The notes: generated from the sequence alone by a model not told the origin. Positions 51,021 to 60,838 are shown, counted from the stretch's first letter. The stretch: DNA of 64,000 nt from Flavobacterium sp. 1355 (GCF_017833415.1 NZ_JAFICC010000019.1:1-64000), one strand, 5' to 3'. A program made the numbers and translations.

Positions 51021-51920
51021 ATGACAAAAATCACTATAAAGGAAACTCAAAATCCAACCATCCTAAAGTTTGAATTTGAGGAATTCATTACACAAAATCA
51101 GAATTTTGAATTTAAAAATATTGATGAAGCGCAATCTTCACCATTGGCGCAGCAATTATTTTATCTTCCGTTTGTAAAAACAGTTTATATTTCAGGAAAT
51201 TTTATTGCTATTGAAAGATATAGTATTGTAGAATGGGATGATGTAAAAGATGCTGTTGCCGAACAAATTGCCGCATTTGTAGACAATGGCGGAGTGATTA
51301 TTAAAATTGACGAAAACAAAGCCAAAAAACAGCCAATCACTGTTTATGGGGAGACAACACCAAATCCTTCTGCACTAAAATTTGTAGTAAGCAGAATGCT
51401 GACCAGAAATGCGGTGGAGTATAAAAATATTGACCAGACAGCTTCTTCTCCATTGGCAAAAGAATTATTTAAATTCCCGTTTGTAAAAGAAGTTTTTATT
51501 GATGAAAATTATATTTCTGTAACTAAATATGACATCAATAACTGGGATGAAATTACACTTGAAATAAGAACTTTTATCAAACAATTTATTGAAAACGGCG
51601 GAACAGTTTTAGATGAAAACCTAATTGAAGTTACTACCAAAAATGATATCACAAAAGATGAAGCATTTGACAAATTGGATGTAACCTCTCAACAGATCAT
51701 CAATATTCTTGAAGAATATGTGAAACCGGCAGTAGCTGCTGATGGAGGAAACATTGCTTTTGATTCTTATAATGAGAATGACAAAACGGTAAAGGTGATT
51801 TTACAGGGAGCCTGCAGCGGGTGTCCGTCATCAACTTTTACACTTAAAAGCGGTATCGAAAACATGTTGAAAAGCATGCTAAACGATGAACAAATTAAAG
51901 TTGAAGCTATAAATGCGTAA
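51021..51920 (+). CDS. Nfu-type iron-sulfur scaffold protein with duplicated N-domain
   Basis: A 299-residue protein with two consecutive Nfu N-terminal domains (about 1-95 and 103-200), each with TPNPSALKF-like and SSPLAxxLFxxPFVKxV motifs. The NifU C-terminal domain (about 220-297) carries the cluster-binding C265-x-x-C268 in GACSGCPSS. It assembles or carries [4Fe-4S] clusters to apoproteins. Most Nfu proteins have one N-domain, so the tandem copy is a clade variation. The first copy has lost the TPNP proline pattern (ETQNPTILKF). Confidence 0.92.
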   Translation: MTKITIKETQNPTILKFEFEEFITQNQNFEFKNIDEAQSSPLAQQLFYLPFVKTVYISGNFIAIERYSIVEWDDVKDAVAEQIAAFVDNGGVIIKIDENKAKKQPITVYGETTPNPSALKFVVSRMLTRNAVEYKNIDQTASSPLAKELFKFPFVKEVFIDENYISVTKYDINNWDEITLEIRTFIKQFIENGGTVLDENLIEVTTKNDITKDEAFDKLDVTSQQIINILEEYVKPAVAADGGNIAFDSYNENDKTVKVILQGACSGCPSSTFTLKSGIENMLKSMLNDEQIKVEAINA

Positions 51921-51930
51921 ATAATATTTT

Positions 51931-51976
51931 TATATTTGCAAACTAATACCACCTTCTCTATTGGGAAGGTTTTTTT
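51931..51976 (+). promoter_or_regulatory. -7 element and terminator-like hairpin ahead of mscS
   Basis: TATATTTG (51931-51938) is followed by a hairpin (ACCTTC/GAAGGT, 51951-51972) and T-run, just before the mscS start at 51988. It can be read as the Nfu terminator or as an attenuator in the mscS leader. Confidence 0.5.
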
Positions 51977-51987
51977 ATTTAAATACA

Positions 51988-52800
51988 ATGGACATCAATT
52001 CAGAACAATTTAGCAATTATGCTGCCAGGTACATAGAAGTATTACTTGATTATTCTCCAAAATTAATTTCAGCTTTTCTAATTTTATTTGTTGGTCTTTA
52101 TGCTATAAGACTAATTAACAGAATCATTAGAAAAATAATGGTAAAGAGAAATCTTGACCCGACTCTGACCAAATTTCTCGCTGATATTTTGCTGTGGGCT
52201 TTACGAATTTTATTATTTGTAACTTTTATTTCGAAGCTTGGAATTGAGACTTCGTCGTTTGTTGCTATCTTAGGAGCAATGGGACTTGCTGTTGGTTTAT
52301 CGCTGCAAGGTTCACTTTCTAATTTTGCAGGCGGAATGCTTATTATCGTTTTTAAACCTTTTAAAGTTGGCGATACTATCGAAGCACAGGGTGTAATTGC
52401 CACCGTTTTAGAAATTCAGATTTTTGTAACCAAAATGCTTACAGGGAATAACCAAACTGTTTTTGTACCAAATGGTGCTTTATCAAACGGAACGATTATT
52501 AATTATTCTATGCAGGGGGAAAGAAGAGCCGATTTGACATTTGCAATTTCGTATGATTCTGATATTAAGAAAGCAAAAGATATTCTTTTGGATATTTTAA
52601 ACAAAAATCCAAAAGTACTAAAGACGCCCGCACCCGAAGTTTTTGTAAAAAACTTATCGGCAAGTTCTGTAGATTTTGCAGTGCGCCCGTGGGCAAAAAA
52701 TGAAAATTACGGAGCTGTTTTTTCAGAGACTCTTGAGAATTGCAAAGCAGCTTTAGATGCAGCAGGAGTTTCTGTGCAGCCTTTTACGATTCAAAAATAA
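51988..52800 (+). CDS. Small-conductance mechanosensitive channel, MscS family
   Basis: A 270-residue membrane channel that relieves osmotic down-shock. Three membrane segments precede the pore helix GAMGLAVGLSLQGSLSNFAGG (about 95-117). The cytoplasmic beta-domain has the FKPFKVGDTIEAQG motif. The start at 51988 is chosen because upstream codons in this frame lie within a terminator hairpin. The gene ends one base from the convergent tsaB stop. Confidence 0.92.
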   Translation: MDINSEQFSNYAARYIEVLLDYSPKLISAFLILFVGLYAIRLINRIIRKIMVKRNLDPTLTKFLADILLWALRILLFVTFISKLGIETSSFVAILGAMGLAVGLSLQGSLSNFAGGMLIIVFKPFKVGDTIEAQGVIATVLEIQIFVTKMLTGNNQTVFVPNGALSNGTIINYSMQGERRADLTFAISYDSDIKKAKDILLDILNKNPKVLKTPAPEVFVKNLSASSVDFAVRPWAKNENYGAVFSETLENCKAALDAAGVSVQPFTIQK

Positions 52801-52801
52801 A

Positions 52802-53476
52802 TTATACTTTTTTTGATGGCGTGGTCATCATAAAATCTTTCAAATAATACGGTTCAAAATAAGCGACATCTACAGTGTCGCTTATTTGATATTTATCAAA
52901 ACTGATTTTACTCATGGCTGCTGCCGAAGGGTATTTGATATCTTCTAAAAATATGAAATTTTCTTTGGTTAAAACTGTTTTGCATTTTTCGGCACAATCT
53001 CCAACAAAATAAACTGTTTCATTTATATCCTGAAAAGAATTTTCATCAATTACTTCTGCCAGAATTGGTCTTTCTGTCTCTAGTTTAGCATTAAAAATTT
53101 CGCTATAAACTTCCATTCTTCTGGCATCCAGCATCGGAATAATCTTTCCATCAGAAACTTTTGCCTGCGATGCCAAAGTCTGCAAAGTATCTACAGCAAT
53201 TAATGGTAAATTCAAGGCAAAACACAATCCCTTTGCTGCCGAAACCCCAATTCTCAGACCTGTATAAGAACCTGGTCCCTGGCTTACTGCAACAGCAACT
53301 AAATCCTGAACCGATATTTTTGCCTCTGCAATGGCTTCTTCTATAAAAACATGCAATTTCTCGGCATGCGAATATCCTTCTTCTGCGATTTCTTTACATA
53401 AAATTGTTTCGCCATTTTTTGAGATGGCTACAGAGCAATTTTTAGTTGCTGTTTCGATATTTAGAATAAAAGACAA
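52802..53476 (-). CDS. tsaB: tRNA threonylcarbamoyladenosine biosynthesis protein TsaB
   Basis: A 224-residue ASKHA-fold protein that partners TsaD and TsaE to make the t6A37 modification. Signature blocks are ILNIETATKNCSVAI at the start, GPGSYTGLRIGVSAAKGL (about 68-85), and the IxVDTLQTLA strand. It lies 29 bases after the last adaptor gene of the ABC exporter run and may be read from that transcript, although its role is unrelated. Confidence 0.93.
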   Translation of the reverse strand: MSFILNIETATKNCSVAISKNGETILCKEIAEEGYSHAEKLHVFIEEAIAEAKISVQDLVAVAVSQGPGSYTGLRIGVSAAKGLCFALNLPLIAVDTLQTLASQAKVSDGKIIPMLDARRMEVYSEIFNAKLETERPILAEVIDENSFQDINETVYFVGDCAEKCKTVLTKENFIFLEDIKYPSAAAMSKISFDKYQISDTVDVAYFEPYYLKDFMMTTPSKKV

Positions 53477-53505
53477 AGTATTTATTTTAAAATTGTTACT
53501 TATAA

Positions 53506-54795
53506 TTATTTCTTCGGGGAATTGCTTTTGGCCTTTACTTTATCTCCGGAATTTAGTTCTTTGGAAACAGTTGTATAAGGACCGGTAATGACCACATCAC
53601 CCGGTTTTAATCCAGACATTACCTCAATATTGGTATCGTCCTGAATACCTGTCTTAATGATTCTGATTTTGGCTTTATCACCTACTTTTACAAAAACGCA
53701 TTCGAATTTTTTATCGCTTTTTGGAGCTGCTTTTTTATCTTCTATCGGACCTTCTGCAGTAAAGTCTTTTACAGCAGCCGTATCTGATTTTACCACAACA
53801 GAGCTAATCGGAACCGCCAAAACGTTTGTTTTGGTTTGTGTTATAATATCGACAGTAGCTGTCATTCCCGGTCTGAAAGGTGAATACGTATTTGGTTTAC
53901 CTTCTAATAAATCCTGATATGATTCTTTTAAAATTCTGACTTTAACCTTAAAATTTGTTACCTGATCCGATGTTAATGTTGTACTTGCCGAGTTTGAAAT
54001 ACTGGTAACAACTCCTTTGAATTTCTTTTTCAAATAAGCATCAACTTCAACATTTGCTTCGTCACCAATTTTTATTTTTACAATATCATTTTCATTTACA
54101 TCAACTTCAACTTCCATGTTGTTTAGGTTGGCAACTCTCAATAGTTCAGTTCCTGCCATTTGCTGAGTTCCAAGTACGCGTTCTCCTAATTCTACATTCA
54201 ATACAGAAATCGTACCATCTGCCGGAGCATAAATTGTTGTGCGGCCTAAATTATCTTTGGCTTCATTTACAGATGCCGAGGCACTCTGAACAGTGTAATA
54301 TGCATTTTGTTTTGTTGCTTTGGCTACCTCAAAAGAAGCAATTGCCTTATCCCAGTCTGATTTTGAAATAACACCTTTTTCAAACAAGGTTTTATTGCGT
54401 TCATAGTTGGCCTTCGCTTCTTTGAAACTGGCTTCAGATTGTGTTAATCCCGCTTTTGTTCCTGATAAATTTGAAATGGAACGATTGTAACTTGAGGTAT
54501 ACAAATCGGGATTTATTTTTACTAATAAATCTCCTTTTTTAACTACCTGACCTTCTTTTACATTCAATAAAATAATTTCTCCCGAAACTTCCGGAGAAAT
54601 CTTAACTTCAATTTCCGGCTGAATTTTACCCGTTGCCGAAACTGTCTCTACAACAGTTGAAGCCATTACTTTTGAAATTTCTACTTCTTTTCCTTCATCC
54701 TTATTTCCTATTGCTCCTGTTTTTCTAAGACCAATCAATACTACAATAAGGATTACAGCTCCACCAAGCAAGAAGTAAATTGTTTTTTTTGACAT
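53506..54795 (-). CDS. Efflux periplasmic adaptor (HlyD/MacA type), second copy
   Basis: A 429-residue membrane-fusion protein with an N-terminal membrane anchor (about 4-22). The lipoyl/barrel-sandwich motif GEIILLNVKEGQVVKKGDLLVKI (about 71-95), a coiled-coil hairpin, a second lipoyl half (IYAPADGTISVLN) and beta-barrel follow. It bridges an inner membrane pump and TolC. It differs from the adaptor at 56332 in length and is downstream of tolC. It contains a Lys/Ala-rich insert near 330-350. Confidence 0.9.
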   Translation of the reverse strand: MSKKTIYFLLGGAVILIVVLIGLRKTGAIGNKDEGKEVEISKVMASTVVETVSATGKIQPEIEVKISPEVSGEIILLNVKEGQVVKKGDLLVKINPDLYTSSYNRSISNLSGTKAGLTQSEASFKEAKANYERNKTLFEKGVISKSDWDKAIASFEVAKATKQNAYYTVQSASASVNEAKDNLGRTTIYAPADGTISVLNVELGERVLGTQQMAGTELLRVANLNNMEVEVDVNENDIVKIKIGDEANVEVDAYLKKKFKGVVTSISNSASTTLTSDQVTNFKVKVRILKESYQDLLEGKPNTYSPFRPGMTATVDIITQTKTNVLAVPISSVVVKSDTAAVKDFTAEGPIEDKKAAPKSDKKFECVFVKVGDKAKIRIIKTGIQDDTNIEVMSGLKPGDVVITGPYTTVSKELNSGDKVKAKSNSPKK

Positions 54796-54801
54796 AATAA
54801 A

Positions 54802-56253
54802 TTATTTTGTAATAATTGGAACAATTGGAATTCCGAAATAGAACTCAAGTATTTTTATTTTGAACATGTAATCGTATTTTGTTCTGATAACGTCTGACTG
54901 AGCATTGGTCAGCAAAGTTTGAGCCTGAGTAAAATCGAAAGAATTCATTAAACCCACATCATATTTTTCTTTAGCATAATTATAAGCCTGTTGTCTCGCT
55001 TCTAAAGTTATAGTAGAAGACTCATAAGTATTTAAAGCTCCTTTTGCATCTGTAAAAGCCGTATAAACGTTACGTTGCAAATCTAAACTTTTTTGCTCTA
55101 AATCTATTTTAGATTTTTCTAAATTTACTTTGCTTCTTTCTACATTGTTTTTAACTGAGAATCCATTGAAAATTGGAACGCTAAGTTGTAATCCAAACGA
55201 ATGTCCTTTGTTATCACTAAACTGATCAAAAATAGGTTGAGGCGCACCCAAAACTGGTGTAAAGTTATTCTCTAACACTGCCTGATTTGTTCCTTCAACA
55301 AAACCAATTTGACTTGTTGGATTAGTTAGATTTGGAGTTACACCAGTGACAACATCAGAATAACTTGCTCTGGTTGTAAAAGAGTAAAAACCAGACAAAG
55401 TTGGCTGATAAGCACCTCTTGCAATGGCAACATTTTTTTCAGCAATTTCTAGATTGGTCTGTGCCAATTTCAATTCAGTTCTCGTCTCTTTTGCTTTGTT
55501 GTAAATATCAATTGGAGTTTGTGCCATGATATTATTTTCATCTTTCACTTCAGTATCATCTGCTACGTCAAAGTCTGCAAATTCTTTTAATTGTAAAAGC
55601 TGTGCTAAACTTAATTTTGAAATCAACAGATTGTTTTCAGAAACAGTGATGTTTTGCTTGTCAGTCGCAACCGTTGCTTTTAGATCAAATAAATCTCCGC
55701 GTGGAATTGTTCCGGCATTTACCATTTCTTCAGAACGGGCATAACGCTTTTCATCAATTGCTAACTGCTCTTTTTTAACTTTTAAATCTTCCTTATTGGA
55801 TAAAATTTGCAGAAATGCACTCGCTACATTTAAAGAAATATCTTCCTGCATCTTAACCAGTTGGTATTGAGATGCTATGATAGAAAGTTTTGCTCTTCTG
55901 TATGTATTTTGATTTTGAAGTCCTTTGTAAATATCAACTCCGGCATTTATACCTACGGATGAATATTGAGTTGTCTGATTACGCAACAGACCTGTTGTAA
56001 CATCCTGATTTAAACCAATATTCCATGAGTGTGAGGCACTCCCGTTTACTGTAGGCAAATAGCTTCCCAAGGCACCTTTTTTATCAATTACAGCATTTTG
56101 GACATCTAATTCTGTAAGCTTTATTGTGATATTATTTTCTAATGCATATCTAACGCACTCCTCTAAAGTCCATTGTTTTGTTTGTGCCTGACTTGATAAT
56201 CCAAAACCGAATAACAATGCAAAGACAATACTATTATATTTATTTATTTTCAT
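54802..56253 (-). CDS. TolC family outer membrane efflux protein
   Basis: A 483-residue outer membrane channel with a signal peptide (1-23, ending SQAQ). It has the two OEP repeats: WTLEECVRYALENNITI (about 28-44), and a second KARGAYQPTLSGFYSF region (about 275-295). Long helices form the periplasmic tunnel. It sits between two adaptor genes in the exporter run. Substrate unknown. Confidence 0.92.
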   Translation of the reverse strand: MKINKYNSIVFALLFGFGLSSQAQTKQWTLEECVRYALENNITIKLTELDVQNAVIDKKGALGSYLPTVNGSASHSWNIGLNQDVTTGLLRNQTTQYSSVGINAGVDIYKGLQNQNTYRRAKLSIIASQYQLVKMQEDISLNVASAFLQILSNKEDLKVKKEQLAIDEKRYARSEEMVNAGTIPRGDLFDLKATVATDKQNITVSENNLLISKLSLAQLLQLKEFADFDVADDTEVKDENNIMAQTPIDIYNKAKETRTELKLAQTNLEIAEKNVAIARGAYQPTLSGFYSFTTRASYSDVVTGVTPNLTNPTSQIGFVEGTNQAVLENNFTPVLGAPQPIFDQFSDNKGHSFGLQLSVPIFNGFSVKNNVERSKVNLEKSKIDLEQKSLDLQRNVYTAFTDAKGALNTYESSTITLEARQQAYNYAKEKYDVGLMNSFDFTQAQTLLTNAQSDVIRTKYDYMFKIKILEFYFGIPIVPIITK

Positions 56254-56331
56254 ATATTTTGAATGAAGGCGCAGTATCGAAACTACGCAAATTTAACATT
56301 TTTTAAAACCAAAAACTTTTAAAGAATCAAA

Positions 56332-57447
56332 TTATTTTTTTTCTCCTTCGGTAATTAAACCCTGATTCCAGATTTTTATTTTATCTGTTTTTTTGATTCC
56401 GCTTTTAACCTGAACATAAATTCCGTCACTAACTCCCAAAACTAAATCTTTTCTTTGAAATTTTTGTGGAGCCGTTTCGATTTCTACATAAGGCTTTTGT
56501 GTTTTTTTGTCAAATTGCACTAAGGATTCTTTGATTGCCAAAACTTTATCTGCTTTTTCCAATATAATAGAAGCATTTGCACTCAGGCCGGCTCTGATAA
56601 ATGTAGCATCTCTGTTTTGTAAAGAAGCTTTAATCTCAAACTGAATTGCTCCATTCTCAGTAACTCCTTTTGGTGCGATATACGTTAAAATAGCTTCAAA
56701 TTTTTTGTTTTCAATAGCTCCCACTGTAATTTCGATAGCCATTTTCTCTTTTATTTTTCCAACTTCAGATTCATCGATTTTTCCAACAAAAATCATTCTT
56801 CCAACATCAGCTACACTGGCAATTGTAGTTCCTTCATTAAAGTTGTTGCTTTCAATAACCTGGTTTCCAACTTTTACCGGAACGTCCAAAACCATTCCGT
56901 TTACAGTTGAACGAATTAACGTATTAGCATAACTTCCTAATGATGAAGTTGTTCCTGTTTTTACGATATCCAGACTTTGTTTTGCTGCCTGATAGTCTTG
57001 TTTTGCTTGTGTGTAAGCCAATTGAGCTGCATCAAAATCATTTGCTGAAATTACGTCTTTATCATACAGCGTTTTTTGTCTCTTAAAGATTTTTTCCTGA
57101 TTATCTAAGGCAATTTTGGCAGTCTGTACTTGATTTTGTGTACTGCTCACATTTGATACATTTGCAACAACCCTGATTTTAGCAATCATATCGCCTGCTT
57201 TTATTTTTTCTCCGGCTTTAATATACACTTGCTCAATAATCCCTGAAATGTTTGGTTTGATTAAGACCTCTTCATCTGGCTGAATATTACCTGTAGCGAT
57301 TGTATTTTTTACGATCGTTTTAATTTCTGCTTTTTCTGTTTTAAAGACAATAGGTGACTCCTGATTCTTAGCATATAAATAATATAATGCACCAAAGAAA
57401 ACTATAGCGATAAAAATTAAAATGGTGACAGTTACTCCTTTTTTCAT
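56332..57447 (-). CDS. Efflux periplasmic adaptor (HlyD/MacA type), first copy
   Basis: A 371-residue membrane-fusion protein with an anchor (about 5-25). Two lipoyl half-motifs are seen: GIIEQVYIKAGEKIKAGDMIAKI and LIRSTVNGMVLDVPVKVGNQV. A coiled-coil region (about 103-155) and a beta-barrel follow. It lies directly downstream of the permease genes, so it probably forms the bridge between the MacB-like pump and TolC. Function by family. Confidence 0.9.
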   Translation of the reverse strand: MKKGVTVTILIFIAIVFFGALYYLYAKNQESPIVFKTEKAEIKTIVKNTIATGNIQPDEEVLIKPNISGIIEQVYIKAGEKIKAGDMIAKIRVVANVSNVSSTQNQVQTAKIALDNQEKIFKRQKTLYDKDVISANDFDAAQLAYTQAKQDYQAAKQSLDIVKTGTTSSLGSYANTLIRSTVNGMVLDVPVKVGNQVIESNNFNEGTTIASVADVGRMIFVGKIDESEVGKIKEKMAIEITVGAIENKKFEAILTYIAPKGVTENGAIQFEIKASLQNRDATFIRAGLSANASIILEKADKVLAIKESLVQFDKKTQKPYVEIETAPQKFQRKDLVLGVSDGIYVQVKSGIKKTDKIKIWNQGLITEGEKK

Positions 57448-57486
57448 TTTGTTTTTGGTTTAATCGATTATTTTTTGATTGATAAT

Positions 57487-58752
57487 TTATTCTGTTCGTA
57501 AAGCATCTACCGGCTTCACATTGATTGCGGTCTGCGCCGGAATAAATCCTGCCAGCAAACCAGATCCTACTAATATTAATAAGGCAACAAATACAACTCC
57601 TAAATCTACACTCGGGTTGGCAAACATGGTATCACCTCCTGGCGGCATTGAATCAAGAGCCATGTTCAGCAATGCGATGATTCCGGTCGCAACGGCAATT
57701 CCCAGCATTCCCGAAATAATAGTCAGGAATATAGATTCAGACAGAATTTGACCTCGTATTGCTGCCGGCGTTGCTCCCAAAGCCCTGCGAATTCCTATTT
57801 CTTTAGTACGTTCCTTGACTACAATGAGCATAATATTGGAAATACCAATTACACCCGAAATCAATACTAATGTTCCTACAAAATAGGCAATGAATTTTAG
57901 AATATCAAATAAACTTTGGACTTTATTAAATTGTTCATACAAATCAAAATTCCCTACGGCCCTGTCATCTGCAGGATTTATGGAATGAAGCGATTTTATT
58001 AAATCTAAAATTTTCGGTTTCAGAGAAGTAATCGAGGTTTCATCTTTTGCCGTAAGTGCCATCCAGCCTACTTTATCGCCATAATTAAAAGCTTGTTGAA
58101 ATGTGGTAAACGGAATAAAAATATTCTTCTGCTCCTGTTCTGCATTTCCTCCCTGCTGCTTAGAATTATAAACGCCAATTACCATAAAATTGATTCCGTT
58201 TATTTTAATGTAAGTTCCTATAGCCTCTTCTTCTTTACCATATAGCTCAGATATAACACCTTTGCCAATGATGGCTATTTTTCTTCTCTCGGAGATATCC
58301 TGTTGGTTTATAAAACGACCTTTTATAATATCCATCGGCTGTTGCTTGATTAGTTCAGGATAATCGCCATAAACAGTAAAAGAAGATGTTTTTGTACCAC
58401 GAACAACATTGTTTGTACCATTAAAATCACCTAACTGATTTCTTGGCGAAACGTACAACAAATCCGGAAAGGCTTGTTTTAAAGCCATTACATCACTATT
58501 CCTAAAATCATAACGACGTGTTTTTGGCAAACCTTTATATGCTTTTGATGTAGTCTGGCTCCACATAAACATGGTATTTGTAGCAATCCCGTCAAATCCT
58601 TTTTTTATCCCATTTTCCAACCCTTTTCCGGCTGCCAGTAATATGACAAGAATAAATATCCCCCAAAACACCCCAAATGCTGTCAGAATAGTTCTAAAAA
58701 CATTCGCCGTCAAAGCCTGCAAAATTTCGTCCCAATTATCTTTTTTAAACAT
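57487..58752 (-). CDS. ABC transporter permease, MacB/FtsX type, second copy
   Basis: A 421-residue permease with an N-terminal membrane segment (about 22-42), a MacB periplasmic core domain (about 55-270), and three C-terminal membrane segments forming the FtsX domain (ERTKEIGIRRALGATPAAIRGQILSES). It ends PAQTAINVKPVDALRTE. It shares its layout with the upstream permease and probably forms a heterodimer with it. A two-base gap separates it from that gene. Confidence 0.93.
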   Translation of the reverse strand: MFKKDNWDEILQALTANVFRTILTAFGVFWGIFILVILLAAGKGLENGIKKGFDGIATNTMFMWSQTTSKAYKGLPKTRRYDFRNSDVMALKQAFPDLLYVSPRNQLGDFNGTNNVVRGTKTSSFTVYGDYPELIKQQPMDIIKGRFINQQDISERRKIAIIGKGVISELYGKEEEAIGTYIKINGINFMVIGVYNSKQQGGNAEQEQKNIFIPFTTFQQAFNYGDKVGWMALTAKDETSITSLKPKILDLIKSLHSINPADDRAVGNFDLYEQFNKVQSLFDILKFIAYFVGTLVLISGVIGISNIMLIVVKERTKEIGIRRALGATPAAIRGQILSESIFLTIISGMLGIAVATGIIALLNMALDSMPPGGDTMFANPSVDLGVVFVALLILVGSGLLAGFIPAQTAINVKPVDALRTE

Positions 58753-58754
58753 AA

Positions 58755-59999
58755 CTATTCGTCTCTAAGTGCTACAATAGGTTTAATTTTTGCTGCTCTG
58801 TAAGCCGGAAAAAATCCTGCCAGTGCACCGGCAAAAACAAGCAATACCAATGTGGTCAGGGCCACAGTAAAATCAACCTGAGGATTTCTAAAATATTCAC
58901 TCTGAACCATTGGCCCAACAAATTCCAACAACAGCAAACTAGCGAGCAAACCTGCAAAACCTGCTATTGTCGTAATAAAAATAGATTCGTGAAGTATCAT
59001 TGTAATGATCGATAATGGTGATGCCCCCAATGCTTTTCTAATACCAATTTCTTTTGTTCTTTCTTTTACAACAATCAACATAATATTACTCACACCAACA
59101 ACTCCCGCAACGATAGTACAAATTCCTACCCACCAGAAAAACAATCTGATATAAAGATTTAAATCATAAAATTGTTTGGCATCTTTAACAGAATTATAGA
59201 CACCCACTCCTCCATCATCTTCTGGCGCTACGACATTTTTGCTTTTTAGCAAATCTTTTAAATCCTGAGTAAATTTTTCAGATTGCGCCAGGGCTTCATC
59301 ATAATTGTTTGTTTTTTTAAGTGTAAAAAACAAATTGCTGATTTTATCTCCTCCTCCAAAAGTTTTTTGCACGGTTGTTTTTGGCAGATAAGCTCTTGCT
59401 TCTTCACGTTCTCCACCCGGATCGGTAAAAACGCCAATTACCTTAAAGCTAATATTATTGATTAAAATTTCTTCTCCAAGAGCTTCTTTGTCTTTAAACA
59501 AATCAGTTTTTATCTTCATTCCAATAGTAGCTACTTTTTCATTATTATCCAGGTCTTTACTATTTACATATCGCCCCTGAACAATGGTTAGATTTTCTAT
59601 TCCGCCATAATCGGGATCAACTCCTCTGTATTGATAACTTCCTGATTCTTTTCCGTAGGCAAATGGTGCTCCCCAAAAATTATATGTTGAAGCTCTTAAA
59701 TCTAATTTGTCTTCAAATTTCTGAACAGATTGTGAATAATCACTATTCCTAAACTGAATTGGCCTTCCCGGATTCAAACCCTTGTATTCTTTTGTGGTGG
59801 TACCGGACCATACTTCAATAATCCCTGCGGCATCACGCTCAAACTGTTTTTCAATTCCGTTTTGCAGTCCTTTACCTGCGCCTAGCAAAATCACCAAAAT
59901 AAAAATTCCCGAAGCCACGGAAATTCCTGTCAGAAATGTTCTTAATCTGTTTTTAGAGATTGCTTCAAATATTTCCTGCCAACGTTCAATATTAAACAT
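58755..59999 (-). CDS. ABC transporter permease, MacB/FtsX type, first copy
   Basis: A 414-residue permease with the same topology: an N-terminal segment (about 22-42), a periplasmic MacB core, and a C-terminal FtsX domain (ERTKEIGIRKALGASPLSIITMILHES). It ends PAYRAAKIKPIVALRDE. Its start overlaps the stop of the ATPase gene by eight bases, indicating coupled translation. With the second permease it likely forms a mechanotransmission complex. Confidence 0.93.
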   Translation of the reverse strand: MFNIERWQEIFEAISKNRLRTFLTGISVASGIFILVILLGAGKGLQNGIEKQFERDAAGIIEVWSGTTTKEYKGLNPGRPIQFRNSDYSQSVQKFEDKLDLRASTYNFWGAPFAYGKESGSYQYRGVDPDYGGIENLTIVQGRYVNSKDLDNNEKVATIGMKIKTDLFKDKEALGEEILINNISFKVIGVFTDPGGEREEARAYLPKTTVQKTFGGGDKISNLFFTLKKTNNYDEALAQSEKFTQDLKDLLKSKNVVAPEDDGGVGVYNSVKDAKQFYDLNLYIRLFFWWVGICTIVAGVVGVSNIMLIVVKERTKEIGIRKALGASPLSIITMILHESIFITTIAGFAGLLASLLLLEFVGPMVQSEYFRNPQVDFTVALTTLVLLVFAGALAGFFPAYRAAKIKPIVALRDE

Positions 60000-60693
60000 A
60001 AGATGTGGCTCTAACTTGTTCTACCATTTTGTCATCTATAATTAATCCATCTTTCAGGACAACATTTCTTTTGCACATTGCGGCAATATCCGGCTCGTGT
60101 GTAACGATCAGAATGGTTTTTCCTTCATCGTTAATTCCCTGAATAAGTTCCATAACCTCATAAGAAGTTTTGGTATCCAAAGCTCCTGTAGGTTCATCGG
60201 CCAACAAAACTTTTGGGTTCGAAGCCAATGCACGGGCAATGGCTACACGTTGTTTCTGACCTCCCGAAAGCTCATTAGGTAAATGGTGTGAATGCGATCC
60301 AAGACCAACTTTCTCTAAATATTTCATTGCGATTTCATAACGTTCCTTTCTTTTTACTCCTTGATAATACAAAGGCATAGCAACATTATCCAACGCAGAT
60401 TTATAATTAATTAAATTGAAAGATTGAAAAACGAATCCTAAAAATTTATTTCGATATTTTGAAGCTAATGTTTCGTTTAGCTTTTTTATCGGAGTTTTAT
60501 CCAAAATATAACTACCTGAATCTGCTTCATCAAGAATTCCTAAAATATTAAGGAGTGTAGATTTGCCAGACCCGGAAGATCCCATGATAGCAACCAATTC
60601 TCCTTCTGCGATATTAAAATTAATTCCTTTTAACACATGCAATTGTGAACTGCCCATTTTGTAGGACTTGTGTAAATCTTTGATTTCGATCAT
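59992..60693 (-). CDS. ABC transporter ATP-binding protein, MacB/LolD type
   Basis: A 233-residue ATPase. Walker A is GSSGSGKST (38-46), the Q-loop is FQSFNL, the signature is LSGGQKQRVAIARAL (about 141-155), Walker B is VLLADEPTGALD (about 160-171), and the H-loop is VTHEP. It is the first gene of the run. A MacAB-TolC-like tripartite exporter for a drug, peptide or siderophore-like compound is inferred. Confidence 0.94.
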   Translation of the reverse strand: MIEIKDLHKSYKMGSSQLHVLKGINFNIAEGELVAIMGSSGSGKSTLLNILGILDEADSGSYILDKTPIKKLNETLASKYRNKFLGFVFQSFNLINYKSALDNVAMPLYYQGVKRKERYEIAMKYLEKVGLGSHSHHLPNELSGGQKQRVAIARALASNPKVLLADEPTGALDTKTSYEVMELIQGINDEGKTILIVTHEPDIAAMCKRNVVLKDGLIIDDKMVEQVRATSYV

Positions 60694-60838
60694 GGTATTG
60701 TTAAATTTTAAGACAATGATAACATTTTTATCAAGTCAATTATGGTAACAAAAAGTTAATAATTTCACTTTACTATTTCAATAAGACTCTTTTCCTTATC
60801 AAATGTTACACTTTTTTAAGATAATATAATTGTTTTCT

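Noticed and set aside
51961..51987. Nine-residue extension of the MscS protein
   Set aside because: It starts with TTG in the loop of a terminator hairpin; the ATG at 51988 is a better start.
52098..52403. 101-codon minus-strand frame
   Set aside because: It is antisense to the conserved pore region of the MscS channel gene.
53506..60693. Peptide exporter dedicated to the GG-leader peptide at 41 kb
   Set aside because: The ATPase and permeases show MacB/FtsX features and no C39 peptidase domain is visible, so no direct link can be claimed from sequence.
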